Of a stretch of DNA of 64,000 bases, positions 25,158 through 33,365 are shown piece after piece (position 1 is the stretch's first letter; every line of letters starts with the position of its first letter). Below the pieces are notes generated by a model. The model made no database searches, was not told where the DNA came from, and was given only the letters and a program-made list of their open reading frames with translations. The stretch is from Sorangium cellulosum So0157-2. Its GTDB lineage: Bacteria > Myxococcota_A > Polyangia > Polyangiales > Polyangiaceae. The DNA lies in the NCBI RefSeq assembly GCF_000418325.1, contig NC_021658.1, positions 9,314,001 to 9,378,000 of the forward strand, written 5' to 3'. Both the position numbers and the translations under genes were made by a program.

Positions 25158-25976
25158 TCAGGCGCCGTCGAAGGAATCGTCCGCGTCGGCGCCGGCGCCG
25201 GCGGCGGGCGGCGCGGCGTCGTCGGCCGGCGCGGGCTCGGCGCCGCCCTTGCGCCCGCGCCGGTCGGCCCGGAAGGACTCGCGGCGGAGGCGGCCGAGGA
25301 GGCGGTCGACGGTCTCGGCGCTCGCCGTCTTCTCGAGGGCGAGGTTCGTCTCGACCGCGCGGGCCATGCGGATCCAGGCGTTGCGGGCGTTCAGCACCTC
25401 GCGCGGCGTCGCCCCGTCGGTGTTCGACGGGGCGCTCAGCGCGAGCTGCTCGCGCTGCGCCTCCACCTTCTCGATCTCGAGCGCGGCCGCGACCCAGGCT
25501 TCGACCACCTGCGCGAGCGGCCCCTCGGGCGTCTTCAGCTTCTTGAGCAGCTTCTCCGAGGCCTCGTCGAGGCGCGACCGGAGCAGCTTGGCGTCGCCCG
25601 CCTGGTCGCCGTAGCTGCGCGAGATCGCCCTGAGCCCCGCCGGGGCGAGCCGATCGCGCAGGTCGAGGAGCGCCGCGGCGAGCTCGGGGTCGTCGGTCAT
25701 CTCGGCGAGCGCGCCGAGGTAGTTGTACGCCCCGCGGAGCTTGCGGTCGTGCGTCGCGTCGAGCGCGAGCGCGCGCTCGATGAGCGCCTTCGTCTGCTGC
25801 TGCAGGCTGGAGCCGAGCCGCTGCGTGGTCAGGATCCGACCGTGCGCCTCCTCGACCGCGGGCAGGAGCGGCGCGAGCAGCGGCAGCGACGTGAACACCT
25901 TCCGATCCTGCGCCGGATCGAGCCACGGCGCGGAGATGTTGACCATCGCCTGGGGGCTGAGATTGCGATAACCCAT
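25158..25976 (-). CDS. Hypothetical helical protein
   Basis: The 272-residue product starts MGYRNLSPQAMVNISAPWLD at 25976, with a perfect GGAGG 8 nt upstream, which fixes the start. It is predicted to be almost wholly alpha-helical, rich in Ala, Leu, Glu and Arg. Its tail is low-complexity and acidic (GGAEPAPADDAAPPAAGAG), and there is no signal peptide or membrane segment. I do not recognise the family. TTQRLGSSLQQQTKALIERA and LRAISRSYGDQAGDAKLLRS would be good search seeds. It stands between the repeat array and an effector/immunity-like pair. Confidence 0.75.
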   Translation of the reverse strand: MGYRNLSPQAMVNISAPWLDPAQDRKVFTSLPLLAPLLPAVEEAHGRILTTQRLGSSLQQQTKALIERALALDATHDRKLRGAYNYLGALAEMTDDPELAAALLDLRDRLAPAGLRAISRSYGDQAGDAKLLRSRLDEASEKLLKKLKTPEGPLAQVVEAWVAAALEIEKVEAQREQLALSAPSNTDGATPREVLNARNAWIRMARAVETNLALEKTASAETVDRLLGRLRRESFRADRRGRKGGAEPAPADDAAPPAAGAGADADDSFDGA

Positions 25977-26253
25977 GAGATACCCTCCTTTGGTCAGGGG
26001 CGCCCCGAGTCTCGGCGGCGGTCGAGCTCGATGCAACCTCGCGGCACCTCTGCGACCGTCGCGTTCGTGCTGGGTCGCCGGGGATCGCCGCTCCCGCTCG
26101 CGACCGCAGTGCGCGGCCGCATCCGAGGCGCGACCGCTCGTACCGCCACGGACGCGCTGCCGCGGAGGAGGCGCCGCCGAGCTCGCCTCGAGCGCTTCCG
26201 AGGACGAAGCGCCCGAGCTCGGCCCAGTGGGCAGCGGCCACCCAGGAAAACGG

Positions 26254-26817
26254 CTACGGGTCCACCCAAGTCCACTTGGGCGAGAAGAGGCACATGTAGA
26301 TCGTCGCCTCGCCCATCCACACCGAATCCATGTCCACATCCGGCCCCACCTCGTTCCCGAGCTCCGACGGGATCGGCTCGTAGCCGGGGTACGTGGCCTC
26401 GATCTCTTCTGCAACCGCCGCCGGTATCTCGTCGGGCTCGCTCGTATCGTGGATCCCATAATAAGGCCCGATGAGGCTCACGTGGAAGCTGAGCGAAGCC
26501 CTGCTGTTGGGCGAGGGAACGGGCTCCAAGTCCTTGCGGCGATAGATGCGGGCCGAGTACGACGGCTCGCCCCCGTCCCCGAACAAGCTGAGCGACTCGT
26601 CTTGAAGGCCGTATCGGTCCCCCAGTCGGTGGATCATCGCTTTCCACGTCGGGTACTCCGCTCGCCCGCGGTTTGCGGCTTCCACCAGTCGGCGGTGCTC
26701 CACCGTGTCCTCATAGACGGGCTCGCCCGGAGGCACATAGATGCGCTGGATTTTCTGCACGCCCCGCGGGTAGAAGCGGTAGATGACGTCGAGCAGCTCG
26801 GAGCGAGTTGTCTTCAT
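26254..26817 (-). CDS. Hypothetical protein, possibly an immunity protein
   Basis: The 187-residue product starts MKTTRSELLDVIYRFYPRG at 26817 and ends SPKWTWVDP. It is acidic, soluble and without signal peptide, with many aromatic residues. Its ATG overlaps the stop of the short upstream gene (ATGA at 26814-26817), so the two are co-translated. Small acidic proteins placed directly behind a short gene end are typical of immunity proteins in polymorphic-toxin loci, and YRFYPRGV openings occur in such families. That is an inference from layout; I cannot name the family. Confidence 0.65.
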   Translation of the reverse strand: MKTTRSELLDVIYRFYPRGVQKIQRIYVPPGEPVYEDTVEHRRLVEAANRGRAEYPTWKAMIHRLGDRYGLQDESLSLFGDGGEPSYSARIYRRKDLEPVPSPNSRASLSFHVSLIGPYYGIHDTSEPDEIPAAVAEEIEATYPGYEPIPSELGNEVGPDVDMDSVWMGEATIYMCLFSPKWTWVDP

Positions 26818-27017
26818 GGATTCGTCACCGAGGCACCGAGCCCCTTATACTTCGACTTAAACGCAGCGTCCGTCTGGATAGCGAAGCCTTTGCAAAAGAT
26901 CCCCGGCGGGAGTGTGTAGTCCATGAGCTGTCCGACTTCCTCCGTGACCTCTTCGCTGAGTTCGGCTGCACGGAGGTGATCGACTTTCCCCATCAACTCA
27001 GTCCAGCGGGAGGACAA
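26814..27017 (-). CDS. Short CDS, probably the surviving 3' end of a larger gene
   Basis: From TTG 27017 the frame encodes 67 residues, including ELMGKVDHLRAAELSEEVTE and DYTLPPGIFCKGFAIQTDAA. This looks like genuine protein sequence. A neighbouring frame immediately upstream (to about 27080) reads GYQPGGDGEDVAATDLVGG and appears to continue into this frame as GRQELSSRWTEL, which suggests a frameshift near 27025. The original gene was therefore probably longer. It overlaps the 187-residue gene by 4 nt. A toxin C-terminus is possible but unproven. Confidence 0.45.
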   Translation of the reverse strand: MSSRWTELMGKVDHLRAAELSEEVTEEVGQLMDYTLPPGIFCKGFAIQTDAAFKSKYKGLGASVTNP

Positions 27018-27528
27018 CTCCTGCCGCCCACGAGATCCGTCGCTGCGACGTCCTCACCGTCTCCTCCGGGTTGGTAGCCTTTGGCCGACGCGCGCGCTGC
27101 GCGCTGAGAACCGCGGGCCATTGTTCCGGCCGCGGGATGGGCGTCAACCACAAATTCTGCGGCGAACCAGAGCGCCTCGGGGTCGCCCCGTCCAGAACGT
27201 GCGCAGGTGCGCAGGAGGTGGCGCCATGGCAGCGCCGGAGCGGGCGAGCGGCGCAGCCTGGCTCTTGCTCCGGCGCGATGTGCGCCGGCGTGTTCGGGGT
27301 CAAACCGGCGCGCGACGAGCGGTGGCAAAATCTCCGCGCGGTTCGGAATGCGGTACTGGACCGGAAGCTTCGTTCATCGACGCTTCCAAGCGCCGGGAAA
27401 CCTATGCTAATCAGCTCGTGCACGAGGCATGGACGCCGCTCCAGCCGATGCTGGGCGGAGAGCGCGATGCTGCGCCGGATCGGGCCGGTGCGGCCAAATC
27501 GGTCCGCCTCGTTGGGCCGAGGTGAACC
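27018..27528. other. Intergenic stretch without a confident gene
   Basis: Minus-strand frames near 27030-27180 contain short protein-like pieces (LWFAAEFVVDAHPAA) that may belong to the decayed gene ending at 26814. The rest, up to the PEGA-type gene, shows Arg/Ala-rich frames typical of GC-rich non-coding DNA. Confidence 0.5.
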
Positions 27529-28506
27529 GTGCTCCGCTCTCCGCTGGTCGTCTGCTGGTCGCAAGCGGCGGTCGTCGCCGTGTTCCTCCTCGCGCCCCCG
27601 CGGGCGTCCGCCGCGCCGCCGCCACCACCGCGGCCGCCGCATGTGCAAGCGCTCGTCAGCGAGGCGGAGGCGGCCTTCGATCGGCTCGACATCGCGCGCG
27701 CCCGCGACCTGTGGGCGCAGATCTACGACCTCGAGAAGACCACGGAGTGGGCCACGGTGGGGATCTGCCAGCTCGGGCAGATCGACCGCCGCCTCTGGCG
27801 CTGGGTGGACGCGGTCGACGAGCTCACGCAGTGCGTGCAGCAGATGCGCCCGCCGGCCACGCCCAGGGAACGAGCGCTCTACGAGACGCGGCACGCGGAC
27901 CTGGCCACGGCGCGGCAGCGGGTGGGCGAGATCCGCGTGTTCGCGCCAGCCGGGGCCAAGCCCGTGCTCGTCGGCGGCCGCCTCGTGGACAAGGACGATC
28001 CCATCTACGTCGCGCCCGGCCAGCACGAGGTGACGGCGGTGTTGCCGGACGGCCGGATGGCGCGCTCCACCGTGCAGGTCAGCGCGGGCGAGCGGCGGGC
28101 CGTCGTCGTCGGCCATGAGCCAGCGGGCCCCCGCCCGGTCGCTCCGCGCCCCGCGATGCCAGCGGTCGCGCCGGCACGGCCGCGGACCGGTCCGGCGCCG
28201 TGGCTCGTTTACGCCGGCTTGGGCACGTCCGGCGCGTTCCTGGCCTCCGGCATCGCGCTGCACATCGTGGCTTCCCTCGAGGACAGTGCCCTCAGGGACG
28301 CGATGTGCAAACCTCACTCGGACGGGGAGTACAAGGAAGGGCTTCGAACCGAGCAGCACGCGGTCGAGCTGAAGCAGCATCTCAGCACGGCAGCGCTCAT
28401 CGCCGGTACTGCGCTCGGTGCCGCAACAATCATCTACGCGGTGCTGCCGAACGGCGCCGAGGTCCGCGCAAGCGCGGCTGGCGCTGAGGTGCGGTTCTCG
28501 TGGTAA
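27529..28506 (+). CDS. Exported membrane protein, TPR/PEGA-like architecture
   Basis: The 325-residue product starts at GTG 27529 behind GAGGTGAACC and has a signal sequence (AAVVAVFLLAPPRASA). Residues ~40-125 contain a TPR-like helical pair (EAEAAFDRLDIARARDLWAQ). Residues ~135-190 form a small beta domain (RLVDKDDPIYVAPGQHEVTA) like the PEGA domains of myxobacterial proteins. A Pro/Ala linker follows, then two membrane helices (WLVYAGLGTSGAFLASGIAL and TAALIAGTALGAATIIYAVL). Such proteins are common, uncharacterised envelope components in Myxococcota. It may be the first gene of a small same-strand group with the two lipoproteins downstream. Confidence 0.75.
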   Translation: MLRSPLVVCWSQAAVVAVFLLAPPRASAAPPPPPRPPHVQALVSEAEAAFDRLDIARARDLWAQIYDLEKTTEWATVGICQLGQIDRRLWRWVDAVDELTQCVQQMRPPATPRERALYETRHADLATARQRVGEIRVFAPAGAKPVLVGGRLVDKDDPIYVAPGQHEVTAVLPDGRMARSTVQVSAGERRAVVVGHEPAGPRPVAPRPAMPAVAPARPRTGPAPWLVYAGLGTSGAFLASGIALHIVASLEDSALRDAMCKPHSDGEYKEGLRTEQHAVELKQHLSTAALIAGTALGAATIIYAVLPNGAEVRASAAGAEVRFSW

Positions 28507-28594
28507 CGCCCGGTCATCCAGGGAAGCCATCGGATCTTTGGCGAGGCCGTGACGTGAACCGTGGTCCTGCGGTGTGCTAGGAGGGTGTTGGTCG

Positions 28595-29020
28595 ATGCGA
28601 TGCGTTCTTCTGTTCATCGGCGCGGCAGTCGGGCTGGGTTGCGTCCCCGATCGAGACTGCCCTGGCACAGGGCCCCACGAGGGGGACCGTGCCGTGTGGC
28701 TCTGGAAGGGCAAGCAGAACGAGGTTCAAGGCTGCGCGGAACAGACCGAAGTTCTCTGGGACGGCTGGAGAGACGGTACCTCCACCGCCCCCGAGTCGTC
28801 GACGTTCGCGCGTGCCTGCGCCGGCGTCGTTCGAGACGTCCTCCCAGCCGGGTACACGCTCTGTGTGATCCCGACCGAGGTGGTGGAGATCTGCTACGAG
28901 GGATACGAGGACCGGGCGATATATGTCGAGGAGGATGGAGAAGAGCACGTGATGTGCTGCACGCCCGCGGGGAAGCCGCCGACGGTGATTCCTCAGAGCC
29001 ACGGAGGATGTACGACATGA
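28595..29020 (+). CDS. Cys-rich lipoprotein of unknown function
   Basis: From ATG 28595 the protein is 141 residues and begins MRCVLLFIGAAVGLGC, a type II signal peptide with lipobox GLGC. AGGAGGG at 28578 supports this start, though TTG 28589 is closer to it. The mature part has seven further cysteines, probably disulfide-bonded in the envelope. No family was recognised. Its stop overlaps the start of the next lipoprotein gene (ATGA at 29017-29020). Confidence 0.68.
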   Translation: MRCVLLFIGAAVGLGCVPDRDCPGTGPHEGDRAVWLWKGKQNEVQGCAEQTEVLWDGWRDGTSTAPESSTFARACAGVVRDVLPAGYTLCVIPTEVVEICYEGYEDRAIYVEEDGEEHVMCCTPAGKPPTVIPQSHGGCTT

Positions 29021-29520
29021 TCGACCTGCCACGAAGGGCCCTCACCCCCGCGCTCCCGCCGCTATTCTGGGTTGTTCTGTGGAGCTCCGGCGGAGGATGC
29101 TACGACAATCCCGAGCCCCAGGTCTCGGGCAAGGCGGTGGTGACCCTTGATGGCCAAGAGCTGGTGATTGACACCGGCGACAATGGAACCAAGGTCGTTG
29201 ATCTCTACGACGACGGGGTGTCAGGGGCCTGCGTCGTGCGCCGCGAGGGGGAGATCAGCGTGGTCGTGGAGAGGGATGATAAAGCCGGTTTTTGGCACAT
29301 CAACCCGATGGCCCAGGACGGACGGCCTCATGTGTCGGTGACGATCGACGCGGATCTCTACCAGGGGCCGTGCGCGATAACCGTCGAGGAGCAGCCGACC
29401 GACATCTATGAAGCCGACGTGACCGCTGGGCCGTGCGACGCGATCCGGCTCTTCGACGGCGCGAAGGTGCGCCTCGAGACGGCGACCTTTCACGTCCGGG
29501 ACTGCCTCGGGACCAAGTAG
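29017..29520 (+). CDS. Lipoprotein of unknown function
   Basis: The 167-residue product starts at ATG 29017 with GGAGG 9 nt upstream and overlaps the previous gene by 4 nt; an in-frame ATG at 29008 is less favoured. The signal segment PLFWVVLWSSGGGC contains a lipobox. The mature part is a beta-rich domain (GKAVVTLDGQELVIDTGDNG, HVSVTIDADLYQGPCAITVE) with four to six cysteines. Two tandem, translationally coupled lipoproteins suggest one envelope complex or a duplicated theme, but they are not similar to each other. Confidence 0.7.
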   Translation: MIDLPRRALTPALPPLFWVVLWSSGGGCYDNPEPQVSGKAVVTLDGQELVIDTGDNGTKVVDLYDDGVSGACVVRREGEISVVVERDDKAGFWHINPMAQDGRPHVSVTIDADLYQGPCAITVEEQPTDIYEADVTAGPCDAIRLFDGAKVRLETATFHVRDCLGTK

Positions 29521-29573
29521 AGCTCGCCGCCCCACACGGCTCCTCGCGGCAGCTAAGGCGCCCGGCGAGGGTC

Positions 29574-29680
29574 CACGCCGAGCTGCGGGACGCCGCCGTG
29601 CTTCGTCGCTGGCCCACGCGAAGAACGCGACGCCCACGGGACCGAGCCCGAGCGCGAGCAGGCCGGGCGCCTGGCCGGCC
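29574..29680 (-). pseudogene. Second dead fragment of the EamA/DMT transporter gene
   Basis: About 107 bp aligns with 31537-31643 of the intact EamA gene at close to 90% identity by eye, with a 2-nt deletion where the intact gene reads GTCGCGTGGTCCC. The minus-strand peptide LALGLGPVGVAFFAWA is shared. The rest of 29521-29933 shows no recognisable gene. Confidence 0.8.
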
Positions 29681-29933
29681 TCGTCGCCGGCGTCGCTCCG
29701 AGCTCGACCAGGTGGGCGGAGATCGGGCCGAGCTCGCCGACGTCCGTCCGCCTCGACCTCCGATGGTCCGCGCCGAGTTCGGCCGCGACGATGTGCAACC
29801 CGCTGCGCTCTGCTCGAGCTCGGCTTCGGACCGGGGCGAGGTTGACAAGGCGTAGCCGCAGGGACATAACCCGTGTCCTGAATCCTAGTGGACGCCGCCT
29901 CTCCGCACACGCATCTGGATGATCTGGAGGATG

Positions 29934-30334
29934 GGCATGCGCCACAGGCTGAAATTGAAGGCTATCCCTGTTCTTATTCCTCTCGGTCTGACGGTCTGGG
30001 CGTGCAACTACGACGTGGGCGAGTGCTATCTTAGGGGGACGGAAGGCACAGGGGCCGGAGAACCATACCCACCGGGGTCAGCAGCTACGGGGGACTGGTA
30101 CGGAAACGGTGACGACGTGGGAAGCGGCGCCACTGAGCAGATGGCAGGGTGCACGCCCGACAAGACATGCACAGACATGTTCGTGGATTGCCAAGAAATC
30201 GGCGGCAAGTGCATCACGGGATATCCAGGCTGCGACAATGGCGCCATACATCGTGCAGGAGTTGCTTTGAAGCCTGCCAATCGGGCACACCATACCCGCC
30301 AGCGTGCAAATGCAGATCGTGCGGATTCAGATGA
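29934..30334 (+). pseudogene. Cys-rich lipoprotein gene with a frameshift near 30245
   Basis: From ATG 29934 (or 29940) the frame encodes a lipoprotein signal (AIPVLIPLGLTVWAC) and a Cys-containing body up to GKCITGYPGCDNGA. At about 30245 the protein-like sequence passes to another frame, which reads TSCRSCFEACQSGTPYPPAC and KCRSCGFR before TGA at 30332-30334. The joined product has dense cysteines and the stop then overlaps the next gene by ATGA, so the second frame is almost certainly the original end. As written, translation would instead run on to 30341. It is either a real mutation or a sequencing error. The segment is visibly more AT-rich than its surroundings. Confidence 0.65.
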
Positions 30335-31356
30335 TGAATGAACCGATACAGGGCGCAGTCTACGTTGCCATGGGCAGGGTTGCCGGAGCGGCTCTAGCCA
30401 AGGTTGCATCCCCCGTCGTGGTCGACGATGACGAGCTCCTGCTGGGGCCATCAAGAGTCGATCCGAAACGTCATCGTGCTGCGCGCGTTAGATACTTGGG
30501 TGGAGAGCCGTCTACCGATCTCAATGAAGAGCTTGCGCGTTCTGATGGGCCGCCGATCTGCGTGGCGCTTCCGCCGACACCAAGCGGCCTGATGAGCCTC
30601 TGTCGAATCTGCGCTTCCGTAGTCGAGCGCGGGCGCACGGTGTTCATCGTCGATCTCAGCCCAGAGGCCGCCGGAACATTTCCGCAAGGGCCCGGCCCAG
30701 GCAGGGCCATATCCATCGATGTCGCGGATGCTCTGCTACGCAAGCCGCCCGTGGTCCAATGGTCGAAGCTCGAGACAACTTTCGCGGCTACGCTCTGGAA
30801 ATTGTGGTGCCGCCGCTCGCCCGTTGCCTTTTCTAGGTTCTGTGCATCTGGGAGCATGTTCCACCCGCAGTTGGCCAACCTTGGGCGTTACCATGCCGGA
30901 CTCTTTCCCCGACGGGCAGGCAGTAGGCTCTTACCGTCGCTCTTTGACGAGCTCCTCCTGCGACAGCTATCGCAAGAGTGGCTCTCGCCAGTTAGAGTAT
31001 TCGCCAACGCACTCAACGCCGGATCTGAGCTCGCTGCATGGTTTCCACACACGGGGGATCTGTACATAGCCAAACGGCTCAATGATTGGTATCGCCATAC
31101 GGGAGGCCGTATCATCGAACGTCAAAACGCGCATCATCCGAGACCTTCCGAGATGACGAGATGGTGCTTTCGCTGGCGTGCTGGGAGCGATGATATCCTC
31201 GAGGCGCTGCCGAGTATGCAAGCGGCCCCACCTGTATCTATTGGAGGTGCTACCGCGTATGATCCTGACCACATATGGGTATGCCAATTGGATGCACGAG
31301 GCACACCTTACCTGAGCCGATTTGACACCGCATCGTCAGGCGACAGGCTGGAATAG
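30331..31356 (+). CDS. DUF1835/DUF3658-like protein
   Basis: From ATG 30331 the product is 341 residues. It shows features of the DUF1835 family: VVVDDDELLLGPSRVDPKRH early on (the DDLxxGP motif), a middle section RTVFIVDLSPEAAG, and a C-terminal GDLYIAKRLNDWYRHTGGRI followed by a small domain (HIWVCQLDARGTPYLSRF). Function of the family is unknown. It is coupled by ATGA to the Cys-rich lipoprotein gene upstream. Base composition is more AT-rich than neighbours and codon choice is mixed, consistent with recent acquisition. The family assignment rests on motif resemblance only. Confidence 0.6.
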   Translation: MMNEPIQGAVYVAMGRVAGAALAKVASPVVVDDDELLLGPSRVDPKRHRAARVRYLGGEPSTDLNEELARSDGPPICVALPPTPSGLMSLCRICASVVERGRTVFIVDLSPEAAGTFPQGPGPGRAISIDVADALLRKPPVVQWSKLETTFAATLWKLWCRRSPVAFSRFCASGSMFHPQLANLGRYHAGLFPRRAGSRLLPSLFDELLLRQLSQEWLSPVRVFANALNAGSELAAWFPHTGDLYIAKRLNDWYRHTGGRIIERQNAHHPRPSEMTRWCFRWRAGSDDILEALPSMQAAPPVSIGGATAYDPDHIWVCQLDARGTPYLSRFDTASSGDRLE

Positions 31357-31400
31357 GGCGTCTCCGATAGCGCCTGTGACGAGGGGCGCGGCCGCGCCTT

Positions 31401-32303
31401 TCACACGGCGCGAGCGGTGGCCACGAGGCCGCCGGCGGCCACGAGGGCGCAGGCGGCGAGCAGCGCGAGGCTCGGCTCGGCGTGGCCGGCGAGGCAGAGG
31501 AGCAGCGTCGAGAGGACGGGCGCGCCGTAGGCCAGCACGCCGAGCTGCGAGACGTCGCCGTGCTTCGTCGCGTGGTCCCAGGCGAAGAACGCGACGCCCA
31601 CGGGGCCGAGCCCGAGCGCGAGCACGCCGAGCGCCTGGCCGGCCGTGGGCGCGACCGTGCGCTCGAACGCGAGGTGCCCGGCGAGGCCGAGGGCGGCCGT
31701 CGCGGCGCAGGGGCCGACGAGGGCGTCCACGGGGACCTCGGCGAAGCGGCGCTGGAGCACGGAGTACGTCGACCAGAGGAGCGCGCAGCCGAGCGCGGCC
31801 GCGTAGCCGGGCAGATGCGCGGCGCTCGGGATGACGGCGCCCCCGGCGGCGAGGACCGTCCAGACGCCCGCGAGCCCGAGCAGCGCCCCGGCCACGTGCC
31901 TCCAGCGCAGGCGGCCGCCGGGCAGCGCCGCCGAGAACAGGACGATGAGCAGCGGCCACAGGTACGAGATCACGCTGACCTGCACGGGCGGCGCGGCGGT
32001 GAGCGCGAAGAAATAGAGGGCGTGGTAGCCGAACAGACCGCCCACGCCGACGAGCCACCAGCCGAGCGGCTGGCGGAGCGCGCCGAGGCCGCCGCGGCCG
32101 CGCCGCGCGATCCGCGCCGCGCCGAGGAGCGCCGCGATCGCGAAGGTCGACGCGAGCACCTGGAGCGGCGGCAGGCCGCGCACCGAGGTCGAGAGCAGCG
32201 TGAAGCTGCCCCAGAGGCCGATAGCCGCGACGCCCGCGAGGGTGGCGGTGCGCCGCGAGTGGCGCCTCGCCTCCGGCAGCGCGGGAGAGGTCGTGTCCGA
32301 CAT
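31401..32303 (-). CDS. EamA/DMT superfamily transporter
   Basis: The 300-residue membrane protein has ten predicted helices in the EamA (PF00892) pattern, two homologous halves of about 140 residues. The second half contains LALGLGPVGVAFFAWDHATK and LGVLAYGAPVLSTLLLCLAG. Members export amino acids, amines or metabolites; the sequence resembles YddG/YedA-type exporters most, without proof of substrate. It lies 103 nt downstream of an AraC-family gene on the same strand, probably co-regulated. Two decayed copies of its 3' half lie at 24605-24721 and 29574-29680, so this gene has been duplicated locally. Confidence 0.9.
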   Translation of the reverse strand: MSDTTSPALPEARRHSRRTATLAGVAAIGLWGSFTLLSTSVRGLPPLQVLASTFAIAALLGAARIARRGRGGLGALRQPLGWWLVGVGGLFGYHALYFFALTAAPPVQVSVISYLWPLLIVLFSAALPGGRLRWRHVAGALLGLAGVWTVLAAGGAVIPSAAHLPGYAAALGCALLWSTYSVLQRRFAEVPVDALVGPCAATAALGLAGHLAFERTVAPTAGQALGVLALGLGPVGVAFFAWDHATKHGDVSQLGVLAYGAPVLSTLLLCLAGHAEPSLALLAACALVAAGGLVATARAV

Positions 32304-32406
32304 GGCGCGGAGAATGCCGCGCGGGCCGGCCGCCGTCTTGGCCCAGGCTCCGCGGCCCTGTGCCGGGGCTGCGGCGCGCGCTCGCGCCCCGCCTGCGGGC
32401 CGCCGG

Positions 32407-33189
32407 CTACGCGCCCCCGCGCCGCGGCTCGGCCGGCCGCCCGGACCGGACCCCGCGGCGCAGGGCGGCCGGGGTCACGCCGCGGCGGCGCCGCAGGCTG
32501 CGCGTCAGGCAGCTCTGATCGGCGTAGCCGCAGCGGAGGGCGATCTCCGCGATGCCGAGATCGGTGCGCGACAAGAGCTCGGTCGCGCGCGCGAGGCGCA
32601 CGTCCGCGATGCGCGCCTGCACCGTCGTCCCGAGGACGGCGCGGAACAGGTGGTGGAGGTGCCCGGGGCTGAGCTCCGCGCGGGCAGCGATGTCGGCGAC
32701 GGTGAGCGGCTCGTGCGCGCGCTCCTCGATGAAGCGGAGCGCGCGGCGCAGCTTCTCCGGAGCGCGCGCGGCGCCGCGAGCGCCGCGCTCGGCCAGCGTG
32801 AGCACGAGCAGCCCCGCCCACTGCCGGCGCAGCGCGACCGAGCCCGCCCCGTCGAGCTCGGACGCCGCGGCGTGGACCAGGAGCGCGGCGGCGGCGTCGA
32901 GGGCGACCGGCCCGCCGGCGCTCCGCTCGAACCACGGCGCCGCGCCGAGCGCCTCCGCGGAGGCGAGCGGCACGTCGATGACGAGGAAGCGGTTCCGGTC
33001 CGACGCCGCGAAGGCGTGGCGCGCGCCGCACGGGACGAGCACCCCCGAGCGCCCCGCCGCCCGGAGCTCGCGCCCGGCCATCGCGATCGAGAGCGCGCCC
33101 TCGACCGGCAAGACCAGCTGGTGGTGCGCGTGCCGGTGCGCGACCACCTCGGCCGAGTAACGCTGGACGCTGAGCTCGACCTCGCCCAT
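32407..33189 (-). CDS. AraC family transcriptional regulator
   Basis: The 260-residue protein starts MGEVELSVQRYSAEVVAHRH at 33189. Residues ~1-130 form a cupin-type sensing domain (AHRHAHHQLVLPVEGALSIA). The C-terminal ~100 residues are two helix-turn-helix motifs of the AraC/XylS type (ADIAARAELSPGHLHHLFRA, IAEIALRCGYADQSCLTRSL). It is upstream of and parallel to the EamA exporter gene, a common AraC/DMT pairing in which the regulator controls the exporter. It diverges from the macrodomain gene across 176 nt. Confidence 0.9.
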   Translation of the reverse strand: MGEVELSVQRYSAEVVAHRHAHHQLVLPVEGALSIAMAGRELRAAGRSGVLVPCGARHAFAASDRNRFLVIDVPLASAEALGAAPWFERSAGGPVALDAAAALLVHAAASELDGAGSVALRRQWAGLLVLTLAERGARGAARAPEKLRRALRFIEERAHEPLTVADIAARAELSPGHLHHLFRAVLGTTVQARIADVRLARATELLSRTDLGIAEIALRCGYADQSCLTRSLRRRRGVTPAALRRGVRSGRPAEPRRGGA

Positions 33190-33365
33190 CGCGCGCCATG
33201 ATCTCACGCGCGCCGCCCGCGCGCCATGCGCGGCGCCGATCCGCGGGAAATCGCGGGCAGACGACGCCGCCGGCCCGTCGGAGCCCCGGAGGAGCAGGGC
33301 CCCGCGGCGCGCGGCGGAGCGCGTTTCGCTGGACGCTCGGCCGCGGTTCGCCAATCTTTGGACGC

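Noticed and set aside
27121..27525. Plus-strand ORF of 134 codons
   Set aside because: Composition typical of non-coding GC-rich DNA and no recognisable domain.
29681..29933. Gene between the EamA remnant and the Cys-rich lipoprotein
   Set aside because: Frames on both strands are Arg-rich and lack any motif or ribosome binding site.
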